64,000 bases of DNA from Terebella lapidaria (lineage: Eukaryota > Annelida > Polychaeta > Terebellida > Terebellidae). Below the pieces are notes generated by a model. It did not search any database. It saw only the letters and a program-made list of their open reading frames with translations, and was not told where the DNA came from. The stretch is taken from NCBI GenBank assembly GCA_949152475.1, contig OX424570.1, forward strand, positions 25,912,694 to 25,976,693. The letters run 5' to 3'. Positions 1-10,485 of this stretch are shown piece by piece. Position 1 is the stretch's first letter, and each line of letters begins with the position of its first letter. The translations under genes and the position numbers were made by a program.

Positions 1-1680
1 GCCAGTGCTTCGGCGCGACCCCGTAGCGTGCTCCGGAATGTGGTCGTTTTATTGAGGTCGGTATATGTGAAGGTCGCCGTAAACTGTTCAAAGCTCCGGA
101 TGTACTGAGTGAGGTTGCCCTCCTTGAAAGTCGCACGCCATTGAGCCGTTTTAGCCGTAGCCAACATTTGGGGCTCAGACGTGAGTCTCTGTGGCGTGGG
201 CATGTCAACACTCACCGCAACTGGTACAGTCGCTGCAGTGGCCGTCGGCGTCGTGACAGCCGAAGTCGCCGGAGCCGTTGTATCTGGGCCGATTGGGGTC
301 GCGTTAGCGAGGACGGTTGGTGCTGTCGTCGCGGAGACGGCGAGCGATGCGGCGGGTGGTGCCGTCGCGTGACTGGGGTCGTGTGGTGCCTGCGTAGCGG
401 GGGTCGGTTGACTGTATGATGGCGTCACCCATGGTATCCCGAATGAGGGTGGGAATACAGCCGGTGGTGGATATCGGTATGTCGATCCATCTGGGCCCAC
501 ACCATGGTACACTAATCCGGTTTGTGCCCCATGATAGCCGGTGTCAGCTAACACACTTGGAACGCCACCGTATCCGGGTGGTGGGTTCATGTAGCCGACA
601 TGTGGTTGATAGTATCCGACAGCTACTCCATTTGGAACACCGCTTGTTGCGCCAGGGTATCCGACTGGCGGTACACCATATCCATTGGTGTTTCCGACTG
701 ATTGGGAGATCGGAGGTCCGATCATCGGCACAACACTTTCTGCCGGAGCAGACACAACTTGATCTTGCGAAAGATCGAAGCGCGCTTGTTCTCCGGTAGT
801 CGGCGACGGTCGGTGCATGGTCGGCGCGGGAGCGCGTGTGTCGGAGGTCGGCGTGTCGGGGTCGCAGGGTCGGCGACTTGACGTCGAGGGTACTTGTCGA
901 AGTCGCGCTTGCCATGTGGTGGCGCGAAACTCCGTCGTCGTGTTGCTGGGTCGTTGCGGCCGTGGAGACGTCGCGATCTGGGCAGCGGTCGTCGCCGGGA
1001 TGTTCTCTGTTGCTACTCTCGCCTGGCTGAGTCGTGTGTACTCTACCACCGTCGGCTCGGTCGGTATGCGCGAGTACGTCTCTGGCGCGGGGACGTGTTG
1101 TCTCGGCGTCATTGACGGCGCCCGGGGTCGGTTCACCGAATAAGCGCTCGGCGGGATCAGTTCCGGAACATTGTCAGACTGACAAACCCACTGTCGTATC
1201 CGGGAATTACTCGGTGGATGTGTAACCATCGATGTATCTATGGTTACTGGCCGAACATTTAACATTGAATGTTCTGGGTCGATACGATTTCTATCGACAG
1301 AGTTCGATGGTCTCTGGATTGTTCTAGCCGACGTAGCCGAATACGCCCTAGCGTGTGCCCTCAGAATGTCACTTACTGTGTGTAGAGGCGCGAGCGGGTC
1401 TTCGTCGAGGAACTCCTGCACCAGGTCGACGGGCGGCGAAGACGATCTCAGGGTCGAATGGTCGCCGAAGGAGTCGAACAGGCCGGTCGGTTGTTGCTCC
1501 TGTGACAGCGGGACCGTATCGCTCATGACAACTGAGCGAGGGCCGGAAGGTCGGGAGGCCGGATTCGGATTGATTGTCATTTCATCATCCGTGGGGTCGA
1601 GCGGCTCACCGCGGGATGCTCCCGGGGCCAATGCCATACTGCCGGTTGGTTCTGGGTCGAAATCCGAGACTAGCTCAGAT

Positions 1681-1699
1681 CCTGGTCGAACGGCGCCAA
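1681..1699 (-). other. tRNA primer binding site of the LTR element
   Basis: On the minus strand the bases directly after the LTR read TTGGCGCCGTTCGACCAGG. The TGGCGCC core is complementary to a tRNA 3' end of the kind used by many Gypsy elements and retroviruses. Confidence 0.65.
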
Positions 1700-2394
1700 T
1701 GTGAAGAATATCGTTCACGGCCGATATCAAGCCGACTTAAACTGGGTCGATGTGCAATTCAAGAGAAAGCCGGCAGTAATATTTCACTGTTTATTATGAT
1801 GGTAATGTCCAATGGTCACTCACACCACAATCGGGGCCGATCACTCACTAAAGTCCGGATGAAGTATATCCCGTCCTACTAAATATATCCTATAGTATAG
1901 TCCTTTATATAACAATATTATATCCACTTCTGTATTGTCTTTATATATCTTCTTTATACACTATTACAATCATTGCAAGAATACGTCCGTTCACTTGGAC
2001 TGCCTCTTCTCAACTACACAGATTCTACGGGGCCGGGGAAACATGTGCATGGGGATTTTCCCGCCAAGTGTATGCGGTGTCGTGATTGGCTGAATGTATG
2101 CTGGTATGCGCTGATGTCACCGGGAAAGTGGAATTCCCCGGTGTGTGGCATGACTTGTTTGTCCTGTGGCTGTGCATGTGATTTTCGTGTGGTGTGTGAA
2201 GGTCAAGGCCGAGCATACTGGGTCGAGTGTACTGAATGGACGGGGCCGCAAGTGCATCTGACCTGTGTATGTAACCATGGCTACATGGAGTTTAGGCTTG
2301 TGATCGTATATTGTGTACTTGTCCTGTATGTAAGTCGTGTAGAATGAATGTTTGTTGTGGAAATGTGTAGTGCGCGGGGGGGACGGGAGTTACA
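1700..2394 (-). repeat. Long terminal repeat, 695 bp
   Basis: The plus-strand sequence begins TGTGAAG and ends GTTACA, so the repeat has TG...CA ends; in element orientation it starts TGTAACTCCC. The inner edge lies directly against the primer binding site at 1681-1699. The second LTR is outside the window, so its boundaries rest on the TG/CA ends and the primer site only. Confidence 0.7.
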
Positions 2395-3234
2395 GTCGCT
2401 AAAATTACTACATTTCTAAATGTACAAATTGCATCTCTCCAAGACAATAGTTCTATAGATAACCCCATATTTCGAAAATTGACATTCGACGTCATCGACA
2501 TTCAAGTGCGTCATTGAAACGCGATGGGTTGATGCAGATTACGATCCCACACCTTTGTGTCAAATTTTATCGGATTCTATACCTAATTGTATTTTTGGTG
2601 AATTTGTGAAATGTCGCCGAAATTCCCACAATTTGGCATGAAGGCCCTACGTTCATGACGTCATCGCAAAAAATCTATCATGGCGCAAATGTAATTGTTC
2701 AACAGACAACGTTTAAACACCCTTGGACCTAGCACCCTGCACTGTGACCCGGCGACAGACAGGAACATCACTTCATCAGGCGGAATGCATGCGTATGGTA
2801 GGCATACACAATGCAACATAGCACAAACTGCGTCTGCATTGCGTACATGATAACAGAACTCAGCATATGTACGAGTAGTACTCAAATAATTGTATTCGTG
2901 CATTGAGGTCTTGACCACCAAAATCGTCTATAATTTCAGTTCGGAAATCACCCACGCCCTGAGTCAGCGCCACCTGGCGATTGTACTTGTTAACGAGGCC
3001 GAAATCGTCGCAGTTGGTGTCGAATATCCTGAAATGTGTGTTGAAAGTGGATTTTACTGGAGAAGTATCATCGCTACTTGAACTTCAACACTTGTTTTAT
3101 AAAGTTTAATGTTTATGGAATGAAAGCAGGTATTTCATGGAGTGTGTGCATCGATGTGGAATATTTTACAGCCATCCAAACAGAGGTCCCCCACGTTTTT
3201 GTTATGTACCTTGGTGTATATTCGGTTTGTTTCA
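2395..3234. other. Intergenic, nothing recognised
   Basis: AT-rich sequence between the LTR and the start of the segmental duplication. I see no coding potential above background, no repeat shared with the rest of the window, and no RNA gene. Confidence 0.5.
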
Positions 3235-3442
3235 TTTGATAACAAATTAAAGGCCGGATTGTTGCATGTTCAGACCCGTGTCCCAAACATATTATACATG
3301 TGTGTAGGTCAAAAAGTGTAACAACAACACAACAGCGATATCGGAAAATTCGCCATATCACAGTGTGATGTCATTGAAATGATATACATGTCATTGTCAA
3401 ATATTCAAGTCAAACATCATTGTCATTTCCAGAAATCGCACG

Positions 3443-5164
3443 ATGGCTGACGTTAGTCCAGACGAAGGCTTTCTACAGAAACAGCTGGAATGTGGCGTGT
3501 GCTTGGTGAACTATGACCTCAATGATCACGTTCCAATGGCGTCATTCTGCCTGCACACATTTTGTAAGAGCTGTGTTGACACTCTAGAAAAGAAACCACC
3601 CATCAAATGTCCCAATTGTAAGCGAGTCTGTAACGTTGATGCACTCCGCAGGAATTTCGCACTGTGTGATGTCCTTGACAAGATGTGTGAGTTTTGTCGA
3701 AGTAGCGAGATAGCCGCACAGTGTGAGCACTGTAACAAACAGCTGTGTTCTCGATGCCTGGAGAGTCATGTGCAGACATTGCAAGGGGATGTGAAAGACA
3801 AGTTAAGCCAGCTGCGTAAGGAAATGAAGAAATCTGCTGCACTGACATTGGACGAAACTGTACTCAGTTGGGAGAGGGCAAAGGCAGCTACCACAATGGA
3901 ATCGATCCAGAAATCCATTGCAAAATATCAAGAAAAAATAAAGAAATTGAAGGTGGATTTGAACGAAAAGGTCACAGAAATAAAGAGACTTAACATTCGA
4001 AGCTACATGGAGTGGCAGAAAAAAATCGATGCTGAAATAGCAAAATACAAGGAATTTTTGGCCTCATCAGAAGACAGGATAGCCACCATTCTTGATGGAG
4101 CGCACTACACAAAGTCGCTAAATGACATGAAAGAAGAAGCTGTGATGTTCCTGAATGAATTACACGACTTGCAGAAATCACCGCCCTCCATGACGGAATA
4201 CAAGTTTGTGGAGTCTGCAACTGCACCTGACGTCGGAGATATCGTGTCTCAGCCATCACCTGACGTGGGAAATCCTGTATCTCAGTCAGCGGCCATCAGC
4301 CAGCATCCGGACTACACACGAGCGAGGTCCCTAGTTGTGAGAGGCAGTAAAGGCTCTGGTAGAGAACAGTTTGCATTGCGTGGTTATGTAACCTGTACAG
4401 ACGATAGGTACATTGTTTCTGACACATACAACCATCGTATTAAAGTGTACGATAAAGGTCTCAATCTGATGTTAATATTCGGTGAGGAAGGTACCCAGAC
4501 ACATCAGTTCGAATATCCAGAAGGGTTGTGTGTGAGCGCGTCTGGTGACATGTATGTGAGTGACAGTGGTAACCACCGAGTGAAAGTGTATGATGATCGT
4601 TACCAACTCATCAGAACGTTCGGCTCTAAGGGACCTGGGAATGATCAGTTTGATTATCCATGGGGCCTGGCTTTAACACATACAGGGGAGCTGCTTGTGG
4701 CTGACAGTAACAACTACCGTGTGAAAGTTATGACTATCCAGGGAGCATTCATCAGGAGTATCGGGTCATGGGGCGATGGTCCTGGTCAATTTAGTGGTTG
4801 GCCTGTAGGTGTGGCTGTGACTCTGGATAACCACGTGCTAGTGAGTGAACGTGGCGCCTCCAGACTGTTGATGTTTACACTGGAAGGACAACATGTACGA
4901 GACATTAGAGTCAGTGTGCCCAATGTACGAACTGATATCAAAATACGTGACGTCACTGTAGACCGTGTTGGTAACATTGTTATAGCAGATGGAGATAATC
5001 ACCAGCTGATAGTACTCAATGACAGGGCAGAGTTTGTGTGTGTGGTGGGGAGAAAGGGAGATCAGTCGGGAGAGCTGAGGTGGCCATGGAGTGTTGCTGT
5101 AAATAGTAACCACATTATTGTGTATGAGTGGGATAATCGCAGTATCCAGTTATTTGGAATCTAA
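3443..5164 (+). CDS. TRIM-NHL RING-type E3 ubiquitin ligase, paralogue A
   Basis: The intact 573-residue reading frame has the order RING, B-box, coiled coil, NHL propeller. The C3HC4 RING uses Cys17, Cys20, Cys36, His38, Cys41, Cys44, Cys56 and Cys59. A Cys/His-rich B-box follows at about 82-115, a charged helical coiled-coil region at about 118-245, and five to six NHL repeats at about 300-573 with recurring YVSDSGNHRVKVYD-type strands. No filamin domain is seen, unlike TRIM2/3/71. By family it should be a cytoplasmic ubiquitin ligase whose propeller binds RNA or protein; the substrate is unknown. The coding part is one exon. A TTTCCAG acceptor 11 bases before the ATG suggests an upstream non-coding exon. 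It is the closest relative of the gene at 56028-57755. Confidence 0.93.
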   Translation: MADVSPDEGFLQKQLECGVCLVNYDLNDHVPMASFCLHTFCKSCVDTLEKKPPIKCPNCKRVCNVDALRRNFALCDVLDKMCEFCRSSEIAAQCEHCNKQLCSRCLESHVQTLQGDVKDKLSQLRKEMKKSAALTLDETVLSWERAKAATTMESIQKSIAKYQEKIKKLKVDLNEKVTEIKRLNIRSYMEWQKKIDAEIAKYKEFLASSEDRIATILDGAHYTKSLNDMKEEAVMFLNELHDLQKSPPSMTEYKFVESATAPDVGDIVSQPSPDVGNPVSQSAAISQHPDYTRARSLVVRGSKGSGREQFALRGYVTCTDDRYIVSDTYNHRIKVYDKGLNLMLIFGEEGTQTHQFEYPEGLCVSASGDMYVSDSGNHRVKVYDDRYQLIRTFGSKGPGNDQFDYPWGLALTHTGELLVADSNNYRVKVMTIQGAFIRSIGSWGDGPGQFSGWPVGVAVTLDNHVLVSERGASRLLMFTLEGQHVRDIRVSVPNVRTDIKIRDVTVDRVGNIVIADGDNHQLIVLNDRAEFVCVVGRKGDQSGELRWPWSVAVNSNHIIVYEWDNRSIQLFGI

Positions 5165-5480
5165 GCACATATATGGCATTCACTAATTGATTTTTTGTCA
5201 TATCGCATATGATCTGTTCATCATGTTGCCTAGTTATTCGCGACTTTCCATCTGGAAACAACAAGTGCTTGAAGTTTGGGAAATATCTACTCCGTCTATT
5301 TCATTATTCACTGGCTAGTACATCGCATGATTACCATTATTCTTAGCATTGAGCTTTTATATATTGTGGACCAGTATGCCGGATGAACGAAATGTGTTAT
5401 TTATGTTTGACAGAAATGTATGCTACGTGGTACACATGTGTTGTATTTTTGTGTCTCGTATCATTACAAATGTACATATG

Positions 5481-6925
5481 CACAGTAGGAACCCCACTAC
5501 CGTAACGCGACGTTACGGTAGTAAGGGACGATGGCGGCGTGCGAGTAGCTCGAGTGGTTTTCTTGAGATTATCGTTTCTAGTTCACATGTCACTCTTGTT
5601 CAATAGTGCGCTTTGGTACTTCTTAACGTTACGCATCTAATGGTGAAAGTTATTTTGGTGATATCACCCTCAGTTAGTCAGAAAATATAAAATAGAAATC
5701 GACTGCATATTACCGTAACGTCATATCGGGAGATGCCGGGTACTACCGTAACACCGAGTGTGTACTACCGTAACGTTAACCTAAAGCTTTCATTCTCTAT
5801 TTCTATATTTGTATCTTGCAATGTTTCAGCCAAATATTTCGATAAAAAAAACCCAGAACTTTTACATGAGATGGGTGGGGAGGTACAATTGTGTGTTATG
5901 TTGTGTGACTGTTTTTGTATAGATCTAATAATATGTAATATATACCGGTGGCTACTGCAAATTTGTTGAAGTAACTTCAGTAGAGACGTGATTTGTATTG
6001 CACGCCCTCTTCTGGAGAAACCATTTATGCATCTAGCAGGGTCAATGTTTTGATCACCCTATTGGTCAGCTCGTATGAGCATTGATATATTTCAGCCATA
6101 TCTGATTTACTCTTAGACATTTGAAATATTCATACCAGTCGGATCTACTTGCATAATGCAGATGGATAACATAATTTGTAGCTTTCTGTAAAATGCACCT
6201 TATTCTCCCAATAAAAACAATTAATGCGTAGCATGAATAAAGGAATCTTCACTTGTTTTTGTTTGCACTATGTTCTGATAACGGCAAGTCAAACGTACCT
6301 TAAACATTTTAAAGGTAAATTCAAAGGCCATCTAGGTGATATCGAAGTGGAGATTACTACCGGGCACAGTTTGTGGAAGAAAAATTGTCTATAGTCACTA
6401 GGTGTTGGGGTTGGAGGTCACTCTGCTGTCGAAATCCCAGATAGTCCCAAGGTGCAGCTGCACCCCGATGAAACTTGGTTTGCATGGGAAATTCCCAAAT
6501 ATATTGTCCCTACCTCTTGGTAGACTATCTACATACATATTACAACAATATCGCCACTATCCATTCTTAACCGGAGTCATATATTATGATCCAATCAAAT
6601 AAAATGCATTTTGAAGTATGGGTTTAAACATGCGTTATGGTAGTACTTGAAATTTGAAAATTGGCGTTACGGTAGTAGGCGACTAACGTTACCGTAGTAA
6701 TCGTCGCAAACTTCAAACCATTTTTGCTCAGGAATCGATCAAATTTACGGCTTGATTACTCTGCCGCAACATGAAGTATATCTCGCAATTCGCCTCATGT
6801 GTGTGTTATATAAAAATCATGCCTAACACCTAGTTTATCTAGAAGAAACTTTTCGAAGCTACCGACCTTCCGCCATCATCCGTACTACCGTAACGTCGCG
6901 TTACGGTAGTGGGGTTCATACAGTG
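5481..6925. mobile_element. Non-autonomous DNA transposon, 1445 bp, CAC-type inverted ends, 5-bp target duplication (Transib-like)
   Basis: The ends are inverted repeats of about 56 bp, starting CACAGTAGGAACCCC on the left and, read inward, CACTGTATGAACCCC on the right. ATATG flanks both sides (5476-5480 and 6926-6930). Copy B at about 58070 has the unfilled site with a single related ATG-type pentamer, which confirms the insertion. Inside each end is a palindrome, CTACCGTAAC facing GTTACGGTAG, and the motif TACCGTAACG recurs at least six times in the interior in both orientations. No transposase is present. CAC ends plus a 5-bp duplication fit Transib; this superfamily call is inference. Confidence 0.8.
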
Positions 6926-7713
6926 ATATGTGTAATTATACTGTATATAGGCGCGAGCATCATTTGAAACCCCATGCATCATTTTCAAAGAAACAAACAA
7001 AAATTGCCCCCGTCAGTTCATGAGATTGATTTCTGTTGTTTTTATCGTAAATTGACAACCGTACACTTTCTGTGATCCCCAATGTCTTTGAAATTACAAA
7101 ATATGGTGTATGATTTGCCAGATGGGTTATATTCAACCGGGTCTGCCTTCAGCAGTCAGTTTATGCGGGGAAGAAAAAAATCGCATCATTGCATCACGTT
7201 TTCAGGGACATTAATAACCAAAACCATATTTCTATTCTGCCTATTAGGTACATTTGTATTGTACATGTGACCATCGTAGTTTATTGTAATCACATAGGAT
7301 TCTAAAATGTATTGATTATGTTTAATGATATTCTGTAGTCGAAATGGTTTTGTATTGGTTTATATCGAATTGTTCTAGCGCTGCAAACAAAGGCTGGTCC
7401 ACCGCATTAGATGTACCATTATCAGTTGTTCTTTGGCTAATTGATGGGTAATTATCGACCAGGTGTACTATAGACAATTATATGACTATTATATGTAATA
7501 TATCATTATACTGTCTGAAATGTAGGAATTAATGTACAATAAATATATGGTGTGTCCCTATGTCTGGTTCTCGTCTCTATGGAAACTACTCAGTTCGGAT
7601 GATTCTGACAGTCTTCTCTATCAGGCCGCTGAATAAATTCTCTGGATTAAACAAATTAAAATCAATATCATTCAAATTAACACAATAATTCAGTCCTATA
7701 ATATATAAATCTA

Positions 7714-8935
7714 AGTTTCTATAAATCGATAAGCTATTGTCATGGTATTTCGTCCGTTGGTCGTCCGTCCGGGTCTGTAAATTTTTTTTGACATGATGAA
7801 TTTCCCCATAAATTTGTCAGAGCATACCTTGGGCCAGTTTTTGCCGATTTGGCGGCCATTTTTGACGAAAAATTGCCAATTTTGGACTTTGGTGGCCATT
7901 TTTCTGTCTGATCAGTTTTGAAATTTTTGTTTCAAAACATTCCTCTCATGTACCTCTATGACGTGTATAAGTTTCGTTGCCATTGAATCGCCGGTTCGCG
8001 TGTGGTGGCCATTTTGATTTTTTGACAGGTCGACAAAAAAAAATTTTTTTGTCCCAGATCGAGTCGCTATTCGTCTTGAGCCATTCCCAGCAAAAAAAAA
8101 TAATTTTTTTTTTGCTCATTGAAAATTTTATTAAACTTATAGAACACTTCAAGATAGAGCCTGAGTATTGGCACATTCAAATAGGAAATCATATATTGCG
8201 GTTTGAGTGATGACCTTGAATTTGACCTTCAATGACCTTGAAAGGTCAAAACGACCTTCTTCGTTGAAAAAAAAAGATGAATTTTGCCCTTTTCTCAGTC
8301 TTTTCGGACAGTTTTCCTCAAAATCATGTATAAGATTCTTCTTATGTACCTTTGTGATGTGTTTAAGTTTTGTTGCCTTTGAAATGACGGTCTGCGTGTG
8401 GTGGCCACTTTGATTTTTTGACGGGTCGGCAAAAAAAAATTGTTTGTCCCAAATCGAGTCACTATTCGTTTTGAGTCATTTCCAGCAAAAAAAAATTTGA
8501 AATAAATGTTGGCCATTGAAAATTTTTTTGGACTTAAAAAATTTCACCAATTTCACCCAATTTTTCCTTCATGATGGGAGCTGTGCAGAGTAAACTCATA
8601 GAACACTTAAAGATAGAGCCTAAGTATTGACACATTCAAATGGGAAATCATATATTGCGGTTTAAGTGGTGACATTGAATTTGACCTTCAATGACCTTGA
8701 AAGGTCAAAATGACCTGTTTTGTCGAAACAATGATGCATTTTGTCTTTGGTGGCCTTTTTCTCCAAATCTATTCAGACAGATTTCCTCAAAATCATGTAT
8801 AAGATTCTCCTTGTGTACCTTTGTGATGTGTATAAGTTTTGTTGCCTTTGAAATGACGGTCTGCGTGTGGCGGCGATTTTGATTTTTTGACGTCCCAAAT
8901 CGAGTCAATATTCGTTTTGAGCCATTTAGAATATA
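7714..8935 (+). mobile_element. Dispersed repeat with internal tandem units (HINE-like, 5' end degraded)
   Basis: It starts with CGATAAGCTATTGTCATGG and a CGTCCG microsatellite, then carries about three imperfect units containing a CTGATCAGTTTTGA-like segment, poly-A/T runs and TGACCTTGAATTTGACCTT. The same sequence occurs at 61833-63470. The short reading frames inside are by-products of the repeat. The 5' terminal hairpin seen in relatives (for example 14407-14434) is not intact here. Confidence 0.65.
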
Positions 8936-9089
8936 TAGAAGAGTATGTGAGACATAGAAGAAAGAAAACTAGACGTCAAGGCCTAAAGATGCCTTGGAGG
9001 CATTTCGGTGTTAGGACTAATTCGTAATATTTAAAACATGTTTGCCGCGGGCTCTATGACACCCCGTTTGCTAGATATTGACGAAAATG

Positions 9090-9677
9090 AAAAATGTTGA
9101 CTCAGTGAAAAAAAATTTGGTCAAGCTCAAAGTTCCTCCATCATACCCCCCCCCCCCCCCCAGGCATGTTTGTCTAGGTCGACGAGTCCAAAAATAACGT
9201 CCGTTTCGCTCTACGGCGCACCGTTTCTGAGATATCGACGATAACGAAAAATGCCGATTCGGCAAAAAAATTTCGGGTCAAAATCAAAGTTCATCCATAA
9301 TACCTCTTAGACATGTTGGTCTAGGGTGACGAGATGCCGACTCGGCAACAAAATTTCAGGTCAAGGTCAAAGTTCATCCATCATACCCCTTAGACATGTT
9401 TGTCTAGGGCGAGGAGACCGAAAATAACGTCGGTTTCGCTCTACGACGCACCATTTCCGAGATATCGACAAAAACGAAAAATGCCGACTCGGCAAAAAAA
9501 TTTCGGAGCAAGGTCAAAGTTCATCCATAAAACCTTTAAGACATGTTTGTCTAGGGCGACGAGTCCGAAAATAACGTCCGTTTCGCTCTATGACACACCG
9601 TTTCCGAGATATCGACAAAACAAAAAAATGACAATATTTGTCCGTGTGTTAAAATTTTTTGTGTTATGCGAGAATAA

Positions 9678-9711
<34 letters not shown>

Positions 9712-10150
9712 TGCCGACTCGGCAAAAAAATTTCGGGTCAAGGTCAAAGTTCATCCATAATACCTTTAAGACATGTTTGTCTAGGGCGACGAGTCCAAAA
9801 ATAACGTCCGTTTCGCTCTACGACGCACCGTTTCCGAGATATCGACAAGAACGAAAAATGCCGACTCGGCAAAAAATTTCGGGTCAAGGTCAAAGTTCAT
9901 CCATAATACCTTTAAGACGTGTTTGTGAGGGTGACGAGTGACGAGTGACGAGTCTGAAAATAACGTCCATTTTGCTCTACGACGCACCGTTTCCGAGATA
10001 TCGACAAAACGAAAAATGCCGACTCGGCAAAAAATTTCGGGTCAACGTCAAAGTTCATCCATAATACCCTTTAGACATGTTTGTCTAGGGCGACGAGTCC
10101 GAAAATATAGTCCGTTTTGCTCTACGACGCACCGTTTCCGAGATATGCAG
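9090..10150 (+). repeat. Tandem array of about seven units of roughly 145 bp
   Basis: Each unit contains GGTCAAAGTTCATCCATAAT, GACATGTTTGTCTAGGGCGA, a CGTCCGTTTCGCTCTACG segment, and CCGTTTCCGAGATATCGAC followed by ATGCCGACTCGGCAAAAAA. Units differ by substitutions and short indels, and some are partial. A CTA microsatellite interrupts the array at 9678-9711. The reading frames of 67-134 codons here follow the repeat and are not genes. Confidence 0.85.
9678..9711 (+). repeat. (CTA)n microsatellite
   Basis: About eleven CTA triplets in a row inside the 145-bp array. Confidence 0.9.
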
Positions 10151-10485
10151 GGAGCCTCAAGGATGAGTCAGCAAAAAGTTATTTCGACCTCTAGGTCAAA
10201 GGTCGTTTGACGGATCAATCCCAAAATCGATAGGGTTCTTCATTGGTGGCATATAAACCTCCATGCAAAGTTTTGCAACTATTGCCTGAATATTTTTTGA
10301 GTTATCGTACGGAAACCAAAAACATCGATTTCATCCTCACGGACCTCACGGACCTCGGAGCCGGCTAAAAAAAATAGGGTTTTTCCACATATCATTTCTG
10401 ACTAGTGGTGAAAATTTGATAAGGATCCATCAAGGCAATCTAAAGTTATCGTCCGGAAACCAAAACGGCGGAAGAAGAAGAAAAA

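Larger units (their letters stand above)
1..2394 (-). mobile_element. 5' part of an LTR retrotransposon (probably Ty3/Gypsy), cut by the window edge
   Basis: Reading on the minus strand there is one LTR (1700-2394), a primer binding site abutting it, a leader, and a gag-like coding region that runs out of the window at position 1. The gag part has a Pro/Gly/Tyr-rich stretch (about 200-760) followed at 1-180 by a segment resembling the retrotransposon gag domain. The block is clearly more GC-rich than its surroundings. pol and the second LTR are outside the window, so wholeness and age cannot be judged here. Assignment to Ty3/Gypsy rests on the gag look and the TGGCGCC primer site and is tentative. 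Confidence 0.75.
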
